Notes: generated by a model from the letters alone, not told the origin. Counted from the first letter of the stretch, positions 24,645 to 33,989 are shown. The stretch: DNA of 60,394 nucleotides from an uncultured Treponema sp. (GCA_937902125.1 CALDIB010000036.1:1-60394), one strand, 5' to 3'. Numbers and translations: made by a program.

Positions 24645-26888
24645 CTAAAAAAGTTTTTTCAACGCTCCGCCCAAAGCGCCGCCAACAGCGTCTTCAGCCG
24701 CACCGCCAATAGCGTCGCCAGCCTGCTTTTGCAATTGTTTTTGCAGCTCTTCTTTTTTTGAGTTGAGTTCTTTGTTAAGCGCGTCCATGTTCAGGCTTTG
24801 CGCGTTTATTCCGTTTTCCAAATTTATGAATTGCGAAATCTTGTCGGTAACGCCGCCGGTTTGCTCGCTCAACTTTGCGGTGATTTGGCTCTTCGCGTCG
24901 CTTATCAAGGCCGAAAGCTCCTTGTTGACAACGCTCTTTAAAATTGAGTTGAACTGCTTGTCCAAATCGGAATCAATTTTAAGCGAAAGGTTCCTTTGCG
25001 CGTCAATTCCAATCTTGGCGCTAAGAACCAAATTGCTTATTGAACTCAAGGCGCTTGTATAAAAACGATATCCAATGGCCGGCTCAAATTCATCGGCGGC
25101 CAACTTTAGAGCGTCCATGTTGAATTTCGCTCCAATTAAAACCTCTCCGGCCGAATCCATTGTTCCCGTGGCCGTAAGCGTTGTGTTTGAATCCAAATTT
25201 AAGTAAGGGCTTTTAAAAGCAAAGGGATAATTGTTTCCTGTGTATTCCGCTTCCACAAGAGGATTGCTGGTCGCGCTTCTGGAGTCAACCACAACCTTAG
25301 CCTTGTGGGTTCTTCGCTCTCCTTCTTGGTAGGAGCCGGTCAACGTGGCCGGAGAGCCCCGCTTGTCCATGTCGTTTGAAATTTCAAAGCCTTGAGCCGT
25401 CACTCCCAAACCGGAAAAAGAAATTTTTTCAATCAAAAAGCGGGGCACATTGTCGTTTTTATACCATACGTCAATTCCAGGAAGGCGCTCGTGGCGCTTT
25501 TGAGTTTTGGCCGCCTTCTTTTGAGTTTCCTTGGCGTCGCTTGACGAAGACTGCTTGGCCTTCATCGCGGCGTCAATTGCCTTTGAAACGTAAGGATAGT
25601 ACTCTCCGCAAATGGCGTAAAGGGCGCTGTTGAAAGCGTTGCTCAAGATTTGGGTTCCTGTGTCCATGTTAAACGAAGTGATTTTTTTAAGTTGAGAATT
25701 GACCAAATCCGTGTCGGCCTTAATCGCCTCTTGAACCTGGCTTGACATTCGCTTTATCGAAGCGCTGTCAGTCTTGATTCCTTCAGCGACATTTTTTACA
25801 GAAGACGTCACAGACTTGCTTTTTTCGATAGCGTTAGTAATGTCTGAAATTGCGTTCTTAATGGCGATAGGGTCGTTTACGCTGGACCAATCCTTGTTAA
25901 CAAGTTTGTCAACGCCGGAAGAAAAATCATTGACTTGCTTTTCAATCTCGTCCGGCTTCTTCCGCCACTTTTCAATCGAAGCCTCAACTTGCGCTTGAAC
26001 GTCTTTTGCCAACGCCGGCGATTTTAAGTTGTCTTGAACGTTTTTTATCATGTTCTCGGGATTGTATTCGGCAAAGGCGGCCTCGATGGAGTCTTTTGCC
26101 GCCGCAATCGCCGCCTCTTTTTTTTGAGAGGCCGCCGCCGTAAATTTTTCCACATAAGGATTGCTTTCTTTTTCCATCTCTGGAAGCTCGCCTGAATAGC
26201 TTCTGTCGGTTCCAATTTTAAGACCGGTCACTTCTATGTTTTGCGCGTCAAATTTTCCCCTCAAAGCTTCCGTCAAGTTAAATTTAATTTCGGTCTTGTC
26301 AATCTCAAAAATATTTTTCATCGGCGAACTTGCGTTGGCTTGCTGCAATCCGCTCACGGTAATCGTGGCCTTTAATATTTCCACGTTAACCTTAGCGATG
26401 TCGGTTCTGGCGCCAAAAACTTTTTGCATTCCAAGGGTCAAGCCTTTTTTTGCTATGGGATTTTTAAATGTTATGACGGCAAGGACAACCGCGGCCACAA
26501 AAATAATTGTGGCCAAAAACGGAAGCAGCTTAAAGGAGCCCTTGTTTCTCTTGACATCTTTCGCAATCAACTTGAGGCGCTTAAAGTCGGGCTTTGCAAT
26601 CATTTTGTCAAGAGGAATGCGGACGGTGCCCGGCTTGGCAGGATTGTCCTCAAACAAAGACTTGAGCAAAGCCTTGTCGCTTGAAATGTAAATTTTTTTG
26701 TAAAGAATTTTTTCTATTTTGTCGGCGCGGTAAACTTTTTTTAAAAGCCCCGGCAATTTTTTTGCGGGAAAAAGTTTTGGCTCTTTTTTTGGCTTTTCAA
26801 TTTCGCCGCCTTTTGAAGCCGTTTTTTTTGCGGGAGTTTTTTTTGCCGCCGATTTTTTTTCTGTGTCTTTATCTGAAATCTTTGCCAT
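24645..26888 (-). CDS. TIGR03545-type large envelope protein
   Basis: 747 residues. A basic Lys/Ala-rich N-terminal tail (about 1-40) and a conserved KLPGLLKKVYRADKIEKIL segment are followed by one membrane helix (LLPFLATIIFVAAVVLAVITF, about 125-145). A long, mostly exposed region contains coiled-coil-like stretches and AsmA-like beta repeats (FEIDKTEIKFNLTEALRGK). The tail is Gly/Ala-rich (GAAEDAVGGALGGALKKLF). Sequence and its pairing with the next gene fit the TIGR03545/TIGR03546 two-gene system of outer-membrane bacteria. Function unknown; an envelope or lipid-handling role is a guess. The ribosome site is GAGGAGAGG. Confidence 0.8.
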   Translation of the reverse strand: MAKISDKDTEKKSAAKKTPAKKTASKGGEIEKPKKEPKLFPAKKLPGLLKKVYRADKIEKILYKKIYISSDKALLKSLFEDNPAKPGTVRIPLDKMIAKPDFKRLKLIAKDVKRNKGSFKLLPFLATIIFVAAVVLAVITFKNPIAKKGLTLGMQKVFGARTDIAKVNVEILKATITVSGLQQANASSPMKNIFEIDKTEIKFNLTEALRGKFDAQNIEVTGLKIGTDRSYSGELPEMEKESNPYVEKFTAAASQKKEAAIAAAKDSIEAAFAEYNPENMIKNVQDNLKSPALAKDVQAQVEASIEKWRKKPDEIEKQVNDFSSGVDKLVNKDWSSVNDPIAIKNAISDITNAIEKSKSVTSSVKNVAEGIKTDSASIKRMSSQVQEAIKADTDLVNSQLKKITSFNMDTGTQILSNAFNSALYAICGEYYPYVSKAIDAAMKAKQSSSSDAKETQKKAAKTQKRHERLPGIDVWYKNDNVPRFLIEKISFSGLGVTAQGFEISNDMDKRGSPATLTGSYQEGERRTHKAKVVVDSRSATSNPLVEAEYTGNNYPFAFKSPYLNLDSNTTLTATGTMDSAGEVLIGAKFNMDALKLAADEFEPAIGYRFYTSALSSISNLVLSAKIGIDAQRNLSLKIDSDLDKQFNSILKSVVNKELSALISDAKSQITAKLSEQTGGVTDKISQFINLENGINAQSLNMDALNKELNSKKEELQKQLQKQAGDAIGGAAEDAVGGALGGALKKLF

Positions 26889-26890
26889 AA

Positions 26891-27406
26891 TTAAAACCTC
26901 TCCTCAAAAGCTTCAAAAATTTTTCCAATGACGGGCAAATTCTGGACGGCCTTGTAAAGGGGCGACTTGATGAAACCGGGAGCGATTTTTGCCCTCCAAA
27001 ATTTGACAAAGAAATATCCCAAAACATAAAACGGAATGTAGCAAACAAGGCCAAGCAAAAAGCTTCCCATTACAATCGTGTTGTTGAATTTGGTAAAGCC
27101 CACAAAGGGAACGTCAACTAAAAAAGCAAAAACGCTTTCCATCGGCTTAAAAGTCAAAACTTCATAACCGATTGAACTGAACAAGGGATCAAAAATCCAC
27201 GCAAAGTAAGAAACCACAAGAAGCGTAAGCAAATACGTGGGCTTGTTGATTCTGACAAACATAAAGAAAACCAAAATCAAATACCACAAGGCGTTGTTTT
27301 TTGGCATAAAGCCAAGCATCACGCCAAGCGCCAAAGCGTGCGCCATTTCCGCCGGATTTTGGTTGGCGTTAAGCGACTTAAAAAGATTGGCAATCCATTT
27401 TAACAT
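26891..27406 (-). CDS. TIGR03546-type membrane protein, partner of TIGR03545
   Basis: 171 residues with four to five hydrophobic segments (LALGVMLGFMPKNNALWYL; LILVFFMFVRI; YLLTLLVVSYFAWI; VMGSFLLGLVCYIPFYVLGYF). The opening NQNPAEMAHALALGVMLGF and PKNNALWYLI are like DUF2062/TIGR03546. It is the upstream member of the pair, two bases from the TIGR03545 gene, with GGAGGG before its ATG. The tight pairing suggests one inner-membrane complex. Confidence 0.8.
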   Translation of the reverse strand: MLKWIANLFKSLNANQNPAEMAHALALGVMLGFMPKNNALWYLILVFFMFVRINKPTYLLTLLVVSYFAWIFDPLFSSIGYEVLTFKPMESVFAFLVDVPFVGFTKFNNTIVMGSFLLGLVCYIPFYVLGYFFVKFWRAKIAPGFIKSPLYKAVQNLPVIGKIFEAFEERF

Positions 27407-27498
27407 TTTTTCCCTCCGATTTTTTATAAAAAAACCTTTTGTACATTTTAGCGCGAGATTGTCCTTTTTTCAACCTTTTCCCGCCGGACTCAAAGCCA

Positions 27499-27527
27499 TT
27501 GCCAAAGTCAAAAAGTTGGTATAAAAT
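27499..27527 (+). promoter_or_regulatory. Promoter of the NFACT gene, leaderless type
   Basis: TTGCCA (27499-27504), 17-base spacer, TAAAAT (27522-27527), then CCCGCTA and ATG 27535. Only seven bases separate the -10 from the start codon and none resembles a ribosome site. Confidence 0.75.
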
Positions 27528-27534
27528 CCCGCTA

Positions 27535-29040
27535 ATGTCACTCAACTGCAACGAAATCAATTTAATTTTAAGCGAACTCAATTTGACCGGAAGTTTTATT
27601 CAGGATATAATCCAGCCCGGCTACGACACCCTTGCCTTGACCGTCTACAAGGAAGGCGGGGCCAAGACCATTTTAATTTGCGCGGCCAACGGCGAAACTA
27701 GAATCAACGAAACCCGGCGAAAAATTCCCAAAAACGAAAAACCCTTGCGTTTTATGGAATTCCTAAAGTCAAGAATCAAAGGCGCGAAAATTATTTCTTG
27801 CGGACAAATCGCGCTGGAGAGAATCATAAAAATCGAACTGGCCCACGGCGACGACGAATTTAACATGTTTGTCCGCCTGTGGAGCGCCGCCGCCAATGTC
27901 ATTTTGTGCGACAAGCAAAACAAGATTTTGGACGCCATGTTCCGAAGGCCGCAAAAAGGCGAAGAAAGCGGCGGCTTTTTTGACGAAGCCGCAATTTGGG
28001 AAAACGCCCAAAAAAAAGCCCTGCAAGAAAAAGAAGGCGGCCAAGAGGAAGGCAAAAAAAAGAATGGCGGAAAATTTCCAATCCGGGATTTTTTGGAAGT
28101 TCAAGAAGAAATTCTTTTAAAGCATCCTGATTGGGCGCCCCTTTCCTTCAACCAAAAAGTGGATTGGTTTTACAGCGAAAGTTCAAAAGGCCTTTCCCGC
28201 TCCGCCCTTTTGGAAAAAGCCAAGGCTTGGCATGAAAGCCACAAAAGCCGCCTTGAGGCCGCCTTGGAGCGCCTTCAAAAGAAAAAGGCCGACTTTGAAA
28301 ACTGCGGGCAAAAAAAGCATTGGGGCGACTTGATTTTGACAAACGCCGCGGCCTTGGACGGACAATCCAACTTTTTGGAATGCGTTGACTATTTAAGCGG
28401 CACCACAGTTCAAATAAAAATCGATCCAAAAAAATCCGCGCAAGCCAACGCCGCCCGCTACTATGAGTTGTATAAAAAAGAAGCCAGCGGCTCCCAAGAA
28501 CTTTTGACCGAAATTGAATTGGCAAAAAAGAAAATCGCGGCCTTGGACAAGGCCTACCAAGAAATATTAAACGAAAAAAATCCCGTTCGCATAGAACAGC
28601 TTTTGCGAAAGGATTCCGCTCCAAAGCAAAAAATAAAAAAATCCCACCCTGGGCTTGACTACACCGTGAACGGCTGGCATTTTCTTGTGGGCCGCGACGC
28701 AAACGAAAACGACGAGCTTTTGCGCCATCATGTAAAGGGAAGCGACATGTGGCTTCACACCCGCGACTGTCCAGGCGGATATGTCTTTATCAAATACCGC
28801 GCCGGAAAAACCGTTCCCCTTGACATTTTGCTTGACGCGGGAAATCTCGCGGTCTATTTTTCAAAGGCGCGAAAAAACGGAAAGGCAGACCTATACTACA
28901 CTCAAGTCAAGCATTTGCGCCGCGCGAAAAATGCGCCCAAAGGGACAGTCCTTCCCTCCAACGAAAAAAATTTGTCCGTCGCCCTTGACAACGAGCGGCT
29001 CAAGCGCCTTGAAAGCATAAGGCAAGAATCCGAACTTTAG
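27535..29040 (+). CDS. rqcH: NFACT/RqcH-like ribosome quality-control protein
   Basis: 501 residues from ATG 27535. It has an NFACT-N domain (about 1-190, with FIQDIIQPGYDTLALTVY and TRINETRRKIP), a helical coiled-coil middle, and a C-terminal NFACT-R/DUF814 domain (WHFLVGRDANENDELLRHH; DMWLHTRDCPGGYVFIKY). RqcH binds the stalled large ribosomal subunit and recruits tRNA-Ala to add alanine tails; older names are FbpA or fibronectin-binding protein. The NFACT-C domain appears absent. The start is fixed by the promoter seven bases upstream; the longer frame from 27439 would include the promoter. Confidence 0.85.
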   Translation: MSLNCNEINLILSELNLTGSFIQDIIQPGYDTLALTVYKEGGAKTILICAANGETRINETRRKIPKNEKPLRFMEFLKSRIKGAKIISCGQIALERIIKIELAHGDDEFNMFVRLWSAAANVILCDKQNKILDAMFRRPQKGEESGGFFDEAAIWENAQKKALQEKEGGQEEGKKKNGGKFPIRDFLEVQEEILLKHPDWAPLSFNQKVDWFYSESSKGLSRSALLEKAKAWHESHKSRLEAALERLQKKKADFENCGQKKHWGDLILTNAAALDGQSNFLECVDYLSGTTVQIKIDPKKSAQANAARYYELYKKEASGSQELLTEIELAKKKIAALDKAYQEILNEKNPVRIEQLLRKDSAPKQKIKKSHPGLDYTVNGWHFLVGRDANENDELLRHHVKGSDMWLHTRDCPGGYVFIKYRAGKTVPLDILLDAGNLAVYFSKARKNGKADLYYTQVKHLRRAKNAPKGTVLPSNEKNLSVALDNERLKRLESIRQESEL

Positions 29041-29058
29041 GGAACAAAGCCCCCTGTC

Positions 29059-29087
29059 TTCCATTTTTTTTGCGTTTAGGATATACT
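29059..29087 (+). promoter_or_regulatory. Promoter of metF, leaderless type
   Basis: -10 TATACT (29082-29087) followed by seven bases (GCTTTAC) and ATG 29095. The -35 is weak (TTCCAT at 29059-29064, 17-base spacer). No ribosome binding site in the gap. Confidence 0.55.
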
Positions 29088-29094
29088 GCTTTAC

Positions 29095-29973
29095 ATGCAA
29101 ATCAGAGAGATTTTCGACAAAAAAAAACTGACCCTTTCCTTTGAGGTTTTTCCGCCCAAAATGCAGGGCAACTTGGACGTTCTTCCCCAAAAGATAAAAA
29201 AGCTGGCGGCTTTAAATCCTGACTTTATCAGCGTCACTTGCGGAGCCGGAGGGACAAACCAAGGCCAAGTTCTTGAAGTTTCAAAAATGGTGGCCCAAAA
29301 CGGCGCCGTGTCCCTAACCCACTTGACCTGCGTTAATTCCACAAAAGAAAAAATCGCCGCCACAATGAAAGAAATGAAGGCGGCCGGCATAGAAAACATT
29401 TTGGCCTTGCGTGGAGACATTCCCCAGGGAATGACCGAGGAAGAGGCCACAAGGGACGGCTACAAGCACGCGGACGAACTGACCGGGGCGCTTAAAAAAG
29501 AAGGCTTTTGCGTCGGCGGCGCCTGCTATCCCGAAGGCCACCCGGAATCCGCCAACAGAATAGAAGACATCGAGCTTTTAAAGCGAAAGGTTGAAGCCGG
29601 CGCGGACTTTTTGACGACGCAAATGTTTTTTGACAACGACATTCTTTACAGCTTTTTGTACCGGCTTGAAGCCGCCGGAATTCATTTGCCAGTTTTGGCG
29701 GGCATCATGCCTATAACGGCCACAAGCCAAATTCCCAAAATGATAAAGCTTTCAAACGCTTTCATTCCCAGAAAACTTTTGGCCATTTGCGACCGTTTTG
29801 GCTCTTCACCGGAGGCCTTGCGCCAAGCGGGAATCGCGTACGCCACAGACCAAATAATTGACTTGATTTCAAACGGAATACGGGGCATTCACATTTACAC
29901 GATGAACAAGCCTGAAATTGCGGAAGAAATTTTAAAAAATGTCAGCGACATTATCGGAGCCTGCAACAAGTAA
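29095..29973 (+). CDS. metF: 5,10-methylenetetrahydrofolate reductase
   Basis: 292 residues, the usual bacterial length. TIM-barrel FAD enzyme motifs: FEVFPPKMQGN with the catalytic Glu, ISVTCGAGGTNQGQ, LTCVNSTK, ILALRGDIPQGM and QMFFDND. It makes 5-methyl-THF for methionine synthesis, which fits the methionine/sulfur genes at 48-51 kb. It appears to be leaderless. The next gene starts 2 bases after its stop. Confidence 0.95.
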   Translation: MQIREIFDKKKLTLSFEVFPPKMQGNLDVLPQKIKKLAALNPDFISVTCGAGGTNQGQVLEVSKMVAQNGAVSLTHLTCVNSTKEKIAATMKEMKAAGIENILALRGDIPQGMTEEEATRDGYKHADELTGALKKEGFCVGGACYPEGHPESANRIEDIELLKRKVEAGADFLTTQMFFDNDILYSFLYRLEAAGIHLPVLAGIMPITATSQIPKMIKLSNAFIPRKLLAICDRFGSSPEALRQAGIAYATDQIIDLISNGIRGIHIYTMNKPEIAEEILKNVSDIIGACNK

Positions 29974-29974
29974 A

Positions 29975-30880
29975 ATGGCAAAGAAAGAAAAAATCCGGCA
30001 TGTCCAAGATTACAAAACTCTTCCAACTTGGATTGTAAGCCTTGGAGACCCCCGGGTAATTTGCTCGTCCGTTTCCTATCTCAAGTCCGTGGCGGAAGAT
30101 TTTTTCATTCTCCAGTTCGCGCGTAAATTCAAATTCATAAAAATTCCCATTGTCCATGTTGACAACCCCCTTGACCAAAAAGTTCCGTTCAATCCAAGGC
30201 GGATTGCTGATTACTTGGGATTTGTCAATTATTGGATACGGCCCCTTGGACTTTTGATTTGCGAGTTGGGACGGAACAAGGCAATTCCCCATTTAATCGA
30301 CTTTTACCGACGTCTGACCAAGGCCTACAAGAGCGCCTCGGAGATTTACCGCTTTAGGCTTTCCACCACAGACAGGCCGCACTACAAAAGAAGAATTTAT
30401 TTTGCCGGAGTCCACATGCTGGACCCTCACTACTTGTGCGTTCCTTCCCTGCACATTACAATCGTTTGCCTTGCCTATTCCTTCATGCGAAAGGCTTTTG
30501 AAAGCGAGCGCTTTTCGGAAGAAAAAAAATCCCTTTGGAACCAAGAGCTTTACGCCGGCGCGGTGAACATTGGAGAAACCGTTTTGTATGTAAAGCAGCA
30601 CAGCGTCAACTGCGTTTCGGCGGCGCTTTACATGACCAGAAAAATTTTTCCTGACTTGTTTTCAAAGGAAGACGCGCTTGGATTTTTGGACTCGATGTTT
30701 AAAAAAAGCCGCGACATTCCAAGCCAAGACAAAGAAATGGTCGTGGGCTACATGAAAAGCCTTTACTTGCAGTTTGAAAGCGAAGGAGAATCTTGCGACG
30801 ACTGGAAAGAGCCTGTAAAAAAATGGCTCATAAAAAGCGAAAAACGCGCCGATAATAGTAAGTATGGCAGACCCGATTGA
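29975..30880 (+). CDS. Hypothetical protein with PAP2-like PSLH and KQH motifs
   Basis: 301 residues from ATG 29975. Not confidently recognised. HYLCVPSLHITIV and, about 50 residues on, VLYVKQHSVNCVSAAL resemble the two catalytic-His motifs of PAP2_3-type phosphatases/transferases (PSLH and KQH). The Asp normally four residues after the second His is Cys here, and membrane helices are sparse, so activity is doubtful. It follows metF with a 1-base gap and overlaps the next gene by 17 bases. A role in lipid metabolism is only a suggestion. Confidence 0.65.
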   Translation: MAKKEKIRHVQDYKTLPTWIVSLGDPRVICSSVSYLKSVAEDFFILQFARKFKFIKIPIVHVDNPLDQKVPFNPRRIADYLGFVNYWIRPLGLLICELGRNKAIPHLIDFYRRLTKAYKSASEIYRFRLSTTDRPHYKRRIYFAGVHMLDPHYLCVPSLHITIVCLAYSFMRKAFESERFSEEKKSLWNQELYAGAVNIGETVLYVKQHSVNCVSAALYMTRKIFPDLFSKEDALGFLDSMFKKSRDIPSQDKEMVVGYMKSLYLQFESEGESCDDWKEPVKKWLIKSEKRADNSKYGRPD

Positions 30881-32276
30881 ATTTTCAAAAAAGGTGATAG
30901 ACGCGACAGAGGCAAAAATCGAATGGTATAATTCCAGCGCGATACCTCAACTTAGCGAAGATTATCGTCTTTTTCACACCTGCGTAAAAAACCTCTACGA
31001 TTTGCTGATAAAAAAATCACTGATCAAGCCAGATCCATACAAATTGGACAGAAAGATTTCTGGAATAAAGCCTCTTGACAATTCGCCCTTCATTGACGGC
31101 GAGCGGACCACGATAATCGGGGCGCGCTTTTCTGAATTTGAGACAATGCTTGATTGGATTTGCACCTACTTTAAATTTTCAATCAACTCGTTAAAGATTC
31201 CAGAAATCAAAAAACTTTTGGACTACAACAATTCTTTTTTATGGGCCTCGCTTTCGCCAAACAACACAATGCCAAACACCCGGGGCTTGGGCCAGTTGGT
31301 CATGGAAATGAAGCGGGGAGCCGATCCTTTGACAACAAGTTCCATCAGCGACATTCTGTCAAAGATTCAAAAATCCACAGCTGACATAACGCGCATTTTC
31401 AAAGAACTGACGGAATTTCAAAAAGAAGTTTACAAGTGCAGAATCAGAAAAGAAATTTTCCAGCACCCAAAATTTGACAGCGCGAAAGCGTTCAGTTCCG
31501 AAAAAGAAGAAATCGCGCAAATAAAGAAACTGTTCGCTGCCGTTATCGGAAACGAGCCTTTTTACACTCAATTGGTCGAAGAAATAGCAAGGGAAGACCA
31601 AGCAGGAAACCGGGATCAATTGCAAGCGGCGGTCTTGGAAAAACTTGCCATCAAAGAAGAAACTAACAAAAACAAAACGCCCGAAGTTGACACAAAGGAA
31701 ATGCTCTTGGACGCGATTCACAGTTTATGCGCGCAATCCACTCCCCTAGGAGGAATTTACACAAAGCTTTCCGAAAACAACGAAGTCCTCCAAAGCGCCG
31801 CCTCAAATTTTTGGGCCCGCTTTATGGCCGCGCTCAAAAAAGCGTTTAACATTCAAGAAAAACCAATTGAATACGAATTGACTATTGTAGAGCCATCGAC
31901 AAACGCAAAAAGAAAGCAAAAGCTTAGTTTTTCGCCCTTTTCAACTGACATACAAAAAAAGGCCAGCTTTTACAATTCGTTCTCGTTAAAGAATAGTTTG
32001 GGCTATAAAAAATTTTTGGCGGCCGACGAGCAAAAACTTCTGGAATTTTTGAACAAGCAAATGAGCGACTTGCAGAAAATTTCAATTCTCTTAAAAGCTC
32101 TTGACGATTACTTTAAGAACAACACGCCTGTCGAAAAGCGCTCAAAAATCAAAGGCCTTTCAATGGAATTGATGGCGCTAAAAAACAACATGATCAACAC
32201 AAACCAGCGCCGCGCGGAATACATATCTTACATCGAAGAACAGGAGCAAATGAAAAAACTTGGACTCGACAAATAA
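30864..32276 (+). CDS. Hypothetical protein, 470 aa, predicted helical
   Basis: I do not recognise this protein. It has no signal peptide or membrane segment and looks almost wholly alpha-helical and charged (SSISDILSKIQKSTADITRI; KKAFNIQEKPIEYEL), probably a cytoplasmic scaffold. It overlaps both neighbours (17 bases each side), so it is co-expressed with the PAP2-like protein and the OppA-like lipid-free binding protein. An AT-rich GATAAT lies 7 bases before the ATG, but the -35 is poor. Confidence 0.65.
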   Translation: MADPIEFSKKVIDATEAKIEWYNSSAIPQLSEDYRLFHTCVKNLYDLLIKKSLIKPDPYKLDRKISGIKPLDNSPFIDGERTTIIGARFSEFETMLDWICTYFKFSINSLKIPEIKKLLDYNNSFLWASLSPNNTMPNTRGLGQLVMEMKRGADPLTTSSISDILSKIQKSTADITRIFKELTEFQKEVYKCRIRKEIFQHPKFDSAKAFSSEKEEIAQIKKLFAAVIGNEPFYTQLVEEIAREDQAGNRDQLQAAVLEKLAIKEETNKNKTPEVDTKEMLLDAIHSLCAQSTPLGGIYTKLSENNEVLQSAASNFWARFMAALKKAFNIQEKPIEYELTIVEPSTNAKRKQKLSFSPFSTDIQKKASFYNSFSLKNSLGYKKFLAADEQKLLEFLNKQMSDLQKISILLKALDDYFKNNTPVEKRSKIKGLSMELMALKNNMINTNQRRAEYISYIEEQEQMKKLGLDK

Positions 32277-33849
32277 TTTTTTTAAACGCCTCGCCGGCCT
32301 TTCTTTTGCCTGCGCTTTTCTATTTTTTAGCTTCGCCTTTGCAAATGAAGACGACATTAAAAAGAACGACAAAATTGACGAGACGATTCAACGCGAGCTT
32401 GTCATTTACCATTCGCTTTCAAACTTAAACCTCAATCCGCACACAAGCGCTTATGTTTTTGAGGCGCAAATTTTGAACAGCGTATGCGAAGGCCTGTTTT
32501 CATACAACGCCGCAAGCCTTGAGCCCGACAACGCCTTGGCAAAAGATTTTAGAATTTCGCGGGACAAATCGCGATGGACTTTCACAATCAGAGAGAACGC
32601 CAAAAGTTCTTCTGGAAAAGAGATAAACGCTCAAACAATCAAGGATTCCTGGCTTGACTTAATCGCAAACAAAAGCGCTTATTACTCCTCCCTTTTGGAT
32701 GTTATTAAAGGCGCCAAAGATTACAGGCTTGGAAACGGAAAGCGGGAGGACGTTGCGATTTACGCCAGCGGCTTAAAGCTAAGCGTTGAGCTTACAAAGC
32801 CCACAAGCCATTTTAACAAAATTCTTTGCCACCACGCTTTCGCGGCGGTCTTGGACGACTCAAGCGCCAGCGGCGCCTATTACATAGAAAGCGTCACGCC
32901 TTTTAAAATTCTGCTCAAAAAAAATCCCAATTATTGGAACGCTGAGCAAACCAAAATTCCTTCTGTGGCCATAAATCTTACCGACGATTCAGACGCAAAG
33001 GCGCACGCATTCAATATAGGAGCCGCCGATTGGATTGACGGCGCCGCGGAACTGAAAAAAATTCTTGACAAAAAATCAATTCAACTTTCGGCGGAATTTG
33101 GAACCGAATACTTGTTCTTTAAAAACGACTCGCCGATTTGGAGCCGCGCAGATTTTAGAAACGCAGTTTTGACGGCCATTCCTTGGAAACAATTGAGGGA
33201 CGGAAACATGTTCCCGGCCGACACTCTGGTCTGCCCTGTTTCCGGCTACAAAAGTCCCGAAGGCCTTTCCTACACCGACGCGGAAGAAGCGAAAATGATG
33301 CTGGAGGCGGCCAAGAGGGAGGCCGGAATTGACGATGAAAAAATCCAGCTGCTTTTTGCCATTCCCGACACCGAATACTTGTCCAACCGCGCGGAACTTT
33401 TGCGCGGCTCATTGGAAGAAATCGGAGTCGAACTGAAAACAGTAAAGATTCCACAGCAATTTTACTTAACCTCAATCGCATCCACAAAAGCGGATCTTTT
33501 TCTTTACACCTGGATTGGCGACTATTCCGACCCCCTGGCATTTTTGGAATTGTTCCGCGGAAATTCATCGATGAACGACTCACATTGGCGGAACGAAGAA
33601 TTTGATCAATTGTTGGACCAAGCCGCATGGACAACCGAAAGCAAAGAACGTTCTTCGCTTCTTGCAAAAGCCGAAGACATTTTGCTTTCAAGCGGCGAAG
33701 TCATTCCCATAAGCCATCCGGTCACTTGCAGCGTAATTGATTTAAACAGCGTTGGCGGATGGATTTCAAACGCCATGGACATTCATCCGTTTAAAAACTT
33801 GTATTTTAAAAAATCGGAAGAGAATTTTAAAAACATTGTTCTAAAATAA
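32260..33849 (+). CDS. Peptide/nickel-type ABC substrate-binding protein (SBP family 5)
   Basis: 529 residues. Signal peptide (LSFACAFLFFSFAFA) and then the family 5 pattern: VYEGL-like SVCEGLFSYNAASLEP, LAKDFRISRDKSRWTFTIRENAKSSSG, ILLKKNPNYWN, and LFLYTWIGDYSDPLAFLELF, as in OppA/DppA. It should bind oligopeptides or similar ligands in the periplasm. No permease or ATPase genes are adjacent. It lacks a lipobox Cys. The TTG at 32260 is the only start that includes the signal peptide; it lies inside the previous gene and has a distant GGAG. Confidence 0.85.
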   Translation: MDSTNNFFKRLAGLSFACAFLFFSFAFANEDDIKKNDKIDETIQRELVIYHSLSNLNLNPHTSAYVFEAQILNSVCEGLFSYNAASLEPDNALAKDFRISRDKSRWTFTIRENAKSSSGKEINAQTIKDSWLDLIANKSAYYSSLLDVIKGAKDYRLGNGKREDVAIYASGLKLSVELTKPTSHFNKILCHHAFAAVLDDSSASGAYYIESVTPFKILLKKNPNYWNAEQTKIPSVAINLTDDSDAKAHAFNIGAADWIDGAAELKKILDKKSIQLSAEFGTEYLFFKNDSPIWSRADFRNAVLTAIPWKQLRDGNMFPADTLVCPVSGYKSPEGLSYTDAEEAKMMLEAAKREAGIDDEKIQLLFAIPDTEYLSNRAELLRGSLEEIGVELKTVKIPQQFYLTSIASTKADLFLYTWIGDYSDPLAFLELFRGNSSMNDSHWRNEEFDQLLDQAAWTTESKERSSLLAKAEDILLSSGEVIPISHPVTCSVIDLNSVGGWISNAMDIHPFKNLYFKKSEENFKNIVLK

Positions 33850-33850
33850 T

Positions 33851-33953
33851 GGGTATCTCTAAAAACTCGCCTTCAGCGATTTTTTAGAGAACCCGACGAG
33901 TTTTAACTCTTGAAAATAACAAGAGTTAAAACATCGCATTTTTAGAGGTTCCC
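33851..33953. repeat. 103-base palindromic element with inverted ends, MITE-like
   Basis: The ends are inverted copies (GGGTATCTCTAAAAA at 33851; its counterpart TTTTTAGAGGTTCCC ends at 33953). Inside are two hairpins: TCTCTAAAAA-c-TCGC / GCGA-t-TTTTTAGAGA (33856-33890, loop CTTCA) and a perfect 12-base stem TTTTAACTCTTG / CAAGAGTTAAAA (33901-33931, loop 7). It codes for nothing. It could be a small non-autonomous mobile repeat or a complex terminator after the binding-protein gene. Confidence 0.6.
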
Positions 33954-33989
33954 TAATATTCTTATTTGTCTCGGCGCAACATTTTTTCT

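Noticed and set aside
28148..28702. Reverse-strand frame of 184 codons within the NFACT gene
   Set aside because: Arg/Phe-rich, low-complexity translation typical of an antisense shadow; the forward NFACT domains are clear.
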